7,207 nucleotides of DNA from Rhodobacteraceae bacterium UBA6141. Lineage in GTDB: Bacteria; Pseudomonadota; Alphaproteobacteria; Rhodobacterales; Rhodobacteraceae. The translations under genes and the position numbers were made by a program. A model generated the notes under the pieces. It was given only the letters and a program-made list of their open reading frames with translations. It ran no database searches and had not been told where the DNA came from. Where the stretch lies: positions 129-7,335 of the forward strand of contig DIVD01000040.1 in NCBI GenBank assembly GCA_002423245.1. The letters run 5' to 3'. Positions 5,895 to 7,207 of the stretch are shown here, piece after piece (positions within the stretch are counted from its first letter, which is position 1; every line of letters begins with the position of its first letter).

Positions 5895-6315
5895 GACAGT
5901 GGCGGGACGGATCGTGGCCCATGCGGGGCCCGACGACAGCGCGACCCCGACCGCCACGCCGGCGGAGCGGATGCAGTATGGCGCGCTGTGCTACCGGGCG
6001 CAGCTGGGCAAGGTGCGCAGCCTGATGCCCGCTTGTTCAAACCCAACTCCCGCGGCTAAAACAACCCAACATTCCAAAGGCTTCTGGAACTGCCCAGCGC
6101 GCATCGCTGGCGCCGCTTCGTTTGACTCAAGCATGACTCAAGATTCCGGCCCAACCAGAGCGCGCGGATCGCGCCCGTCTTGCCAAGCATCTGGTGGAAC
6201 ACGGAAATCCGGAGTGGAGAGTGGCGTGCTGAATGCGGCGCACCAGCGTTCCAGACCTGGTGTCGCGGCCGCGCGCCCAGGTGATGCGTGCGCTTCGCTG
6301 TCGTGGTCGCCCTAG
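5893..6315 (+). pseudogene. NUDIX hydrolase, N-terminal remnant fused in frame to foreign sequence
   Basis: The frame starting at ATG 5893 begins MTVAGRIVAHAGPDDSATP and reaches QYGALCYR (residues about 28-35), the typical first strand of Rhodobacterales NUDIX hydrolases. In that family this is normally followed by a VLLITSR-type strand and then the Nudix box GX5EX7REUXEEXGU. Here the similarity stops after LGKV (residue 41, nucleotide 6015). The frame continues as Ser/Pro/Arg-rich sequence to TAG 6313-6315, giving 140 residues with no Nudix box, so no catalytic site remains. The start overlaps by ATGA with the end of another open frame; in that frame an ATG at 5846 would give a 16-residue peptide. 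The change of sequence character at about 6016-6036 is best explained by insertion of the element that carries the methyltransferase. The family call rests on a short N-terminus and is moderate. Confidence 0.5.
6255..6282. other. 28-bp imperfect palindrome beyond the methyltransferase stop
   Basis: Outer arms ACCTGG (6255-6260) and CCAGGT (6277-6282) and the 10-bp palindrome CGCGGCCGCG (6264-6273) share one centre, separated by 3-nt unpaired flanks. A second hairpin uses part of the same bases: GCG-CACCAG (6238-6246) with CTGGTG-T-CGC (6257-6266). The two folds cannot coexist. The site lies 30 nt past the stop of the minus-strand methyltransferase and could mark its transcript end, but there is no T-run. 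Confidence 0.4.
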
Positions 6316-7207
6316 AGCAGCGCGCGGACATGGGCGATCCGCTGCCCGATCCAGTCCATCGCGTTGACCGCCATGCTGTTGCCCAGCGCCTTGTAGCGCG
6401 GTCCGTCCGGGGTCCGGTTCCGCTTCCGGTAGGGCACGTCCGTGTAGCCATCCGGGAAGCCCTGCAGGCGCTCACACTCGAGTGGCGTCAGTCGACGCAC
6501 CGCCCAGCGCGCCGCCACGGCCGCGCGGCCGCAACCGTGCAGAGTGCCAGCGACCTCCTCGCCGATGGCCAGCCCGGTGTTTACGCCCGCCTGGGCGTCG
6601 AACGCCACCGCCAGCTGGCCACCGGCGTTCGCGTGCGATCCCGAATGCCCCATCGCCCGAAGGGTCGGCGTCGCGCCGGTCATGTCCACCTGCGCCTCGC
6701 TCCCCTTGCAGTCGAACGCCACAGGCACCAGCGGCGTCCCGCGCCCGGTTCCATCCTCGCTGGCATCGAACCCCTCGCCGCGCAGCGAATGCGCGACGAA
6801 CGTCTCGACTTCGAAGTCGATCCGATGGCCCTTGGCGGTGAGGCAGGCAGCAACGTCGATGGGTCCCGATGTGTTGCCACCTCCGAAGCCCCGCGGGATC
6901 AATCCTCCGTCGAGGTCGAAGTCGGTCCCGAGGCCACCACAGCCACGAGTGCGCGCTGCAAGAGTTGGGGCAGCTTTTTTCCCCGGTTCCCGGCGCGGCG
7001 GAGGACTCCCGCGCAGGCTCGCGCGGTCAAAAAGTACTGCGGCGGGAGGTCGCCAGTCTCCAAGATATCCGATAACGAACACACGACGTCGCCGCTGGGG
7101 AACTGCTCCGGAAAAGCGGCGTGTTCTGATGTACTGAGCGTCCAGCACTCGGTAGGCCCACCCATACCCGAGGTGGCCCAGCGCCCCGAGGAAGGCTCCA
7201 AAGTCCC
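6312..7207 (-). CDS. Phage-type DNA (cytosine-5-)-methyltransferase, C-terminal 297 residues
   Basis: The gene transfers a methyl group from S-adenosylmethionine to C5 of cytosine in a specific DNA site. The frame is open to the right window edge, and the true start lies beyond it. A GTG at 7146-7148 is internal, since GHLGYGWAYRVLDAQ reads through it. Visible C5-MTase motifs, numbered from the first full codon in the window, are motif VIII VPQRRRRVFVIG (35-46), motif IX RRLTPLECERLQGFPDGY (237-254) and motif X RYKALGNSMAV (270-280). The roughly 190-residue target-recognition region between VIII and IX includes HSLRGEGFDASEDGTGRGTP, a hallmark of phage and prophage Dcm-like enzymes. Motifs I, IV (PCQ) and VI (ENV) would lie outside the window, so activity cannot be judged. 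No restriction gene is visible. Its TAG stop (6312-6314) overlaps the stop of the convergent NUDIX-hybrid frame. A role protecting phage DNA from host restriction is inferred. Confidence 0.9.
   Translation of the reverse strand, partial: DFGAFLGALGHLGYGWAYRVLDAQYIRTRRFSGAVPQRRRRVFVIGYLGDWRPPAAVLFDRASLRGSPPPRREPGKKAAPTLAARTRGCGGLGTDFDLDGGLIPRGFGGGNTSGPIDVAACLTAKGHRIDFEVETFVAHSLRGEGFDASEDGTGRGTPLVPVAFDCKGSEAQVDMTGATPTLRAMGHSGSHANAGGQLAVAFDAQAGVNTGLAIGEEVAGTLHGCGRAAVAARWAVRRLTPLECERLQGFPDGYTDVPYRKRNRTPDGPRYKALGNSMAVNAMDWIGQRIAHVRALL

Larger units (their letters stand above)
6016..7207. mobile_element. Edge of a putative prophage or genomic island
   Basis: From about 6016 the sequence loses the extreme GC-rich codon pattern, interrupts the NUDIX-like gene, and then carries a phage-type cytosine methyltransferase reading inward from the right. 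The 6016-6311 stretch has no convincing gene but many short repeats: AACCCAAC at 6040-6047 and 6063-6070, TGACTCAAG at 6123-6131 and 6134-6142, and several hairpins. Such clustering resembles an attachment-site region. No integrase, tRNA target or second boundary is visible in the window, so the exact left end and type of element are unknown. Confidence 0.45.

Noticed and set aside
5846..5896. A 16-codon leader peptide overlapping the NUDIX start by ATGA
   Set aside because: It reads through the G-rich repeat, has no proper ribosome site and no attenuator-like codon content.
6482..7137. Plus-strand frames opposite the methyltransferase
   Set aside because: They are antisense shadows; the minus-strand frame carries C5-methyltransferase motifs VIII, IX and X.

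Overview
The window is very GC-rich, with strong G/C preference at third codon positions. The gene content is that of an alphaproteobacterium, most likely Rhodobacterales/Rhodobacteraceae. This rests on a bifunctional PutA without the N-terminal DNA-binding domain, a rhodobacter-like WaaA, and a Leu(UAA) tRNA gene with encoded CCA. The placement is inference from family knowledge; no search was run.

Layout, left to right. Positions 1-51 hold the last 16 codons of an unidentified plus-strand gene. A minus-strand tRNA-Leu(UAA) lies at 115-199. It is divergent from putA (385-3828, 1147 aa), which encodes the two-step proline-to-glutamate enzyme. The putA start lies in a perfect 17-bp tandem duplication that creates a second, out-of-frame ATG with its own Shine-Dalgarno. 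After putA comes 621 bp without a convincing intact gene (3829-4449). It contains a stem-loop, a CxxC-coding fragment, a possible minus-strand membrane-protein remnant and a C-rich 13-bp tandem repeat. The repeat ends just before waaA (4450-5721, TTG start, 423 aa), the Kdo transferase of lipid A/LPS assembly. A short intrinsic terminator follows waaA.

From 5893 a NUDIX-hydrolase-like N-terminus begins, directly behind an 11-bp G-rich tandem repeat. Homology fades after about 41 codons, and the frame runs into unrelated, less GC-rich DNA (about 6016-6311) dense in short repeats and hairpins. A phage-type DNA cytosine-5 methyltransferase then enters on the minus strand (6312-7207, running off the window edge). 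The simplest reading is that a prophage or genomic island has broken the NUDIX gene, with the methyltransferase at the element's edge.

putA (catabolism) and waaA (envelope) are separate housekeeping loci. The unusual parts are the repeats at three gene starts, the two quadruplex-type tracts flanking waaA in opposite orientations, and the island junction with its methyltransferase.
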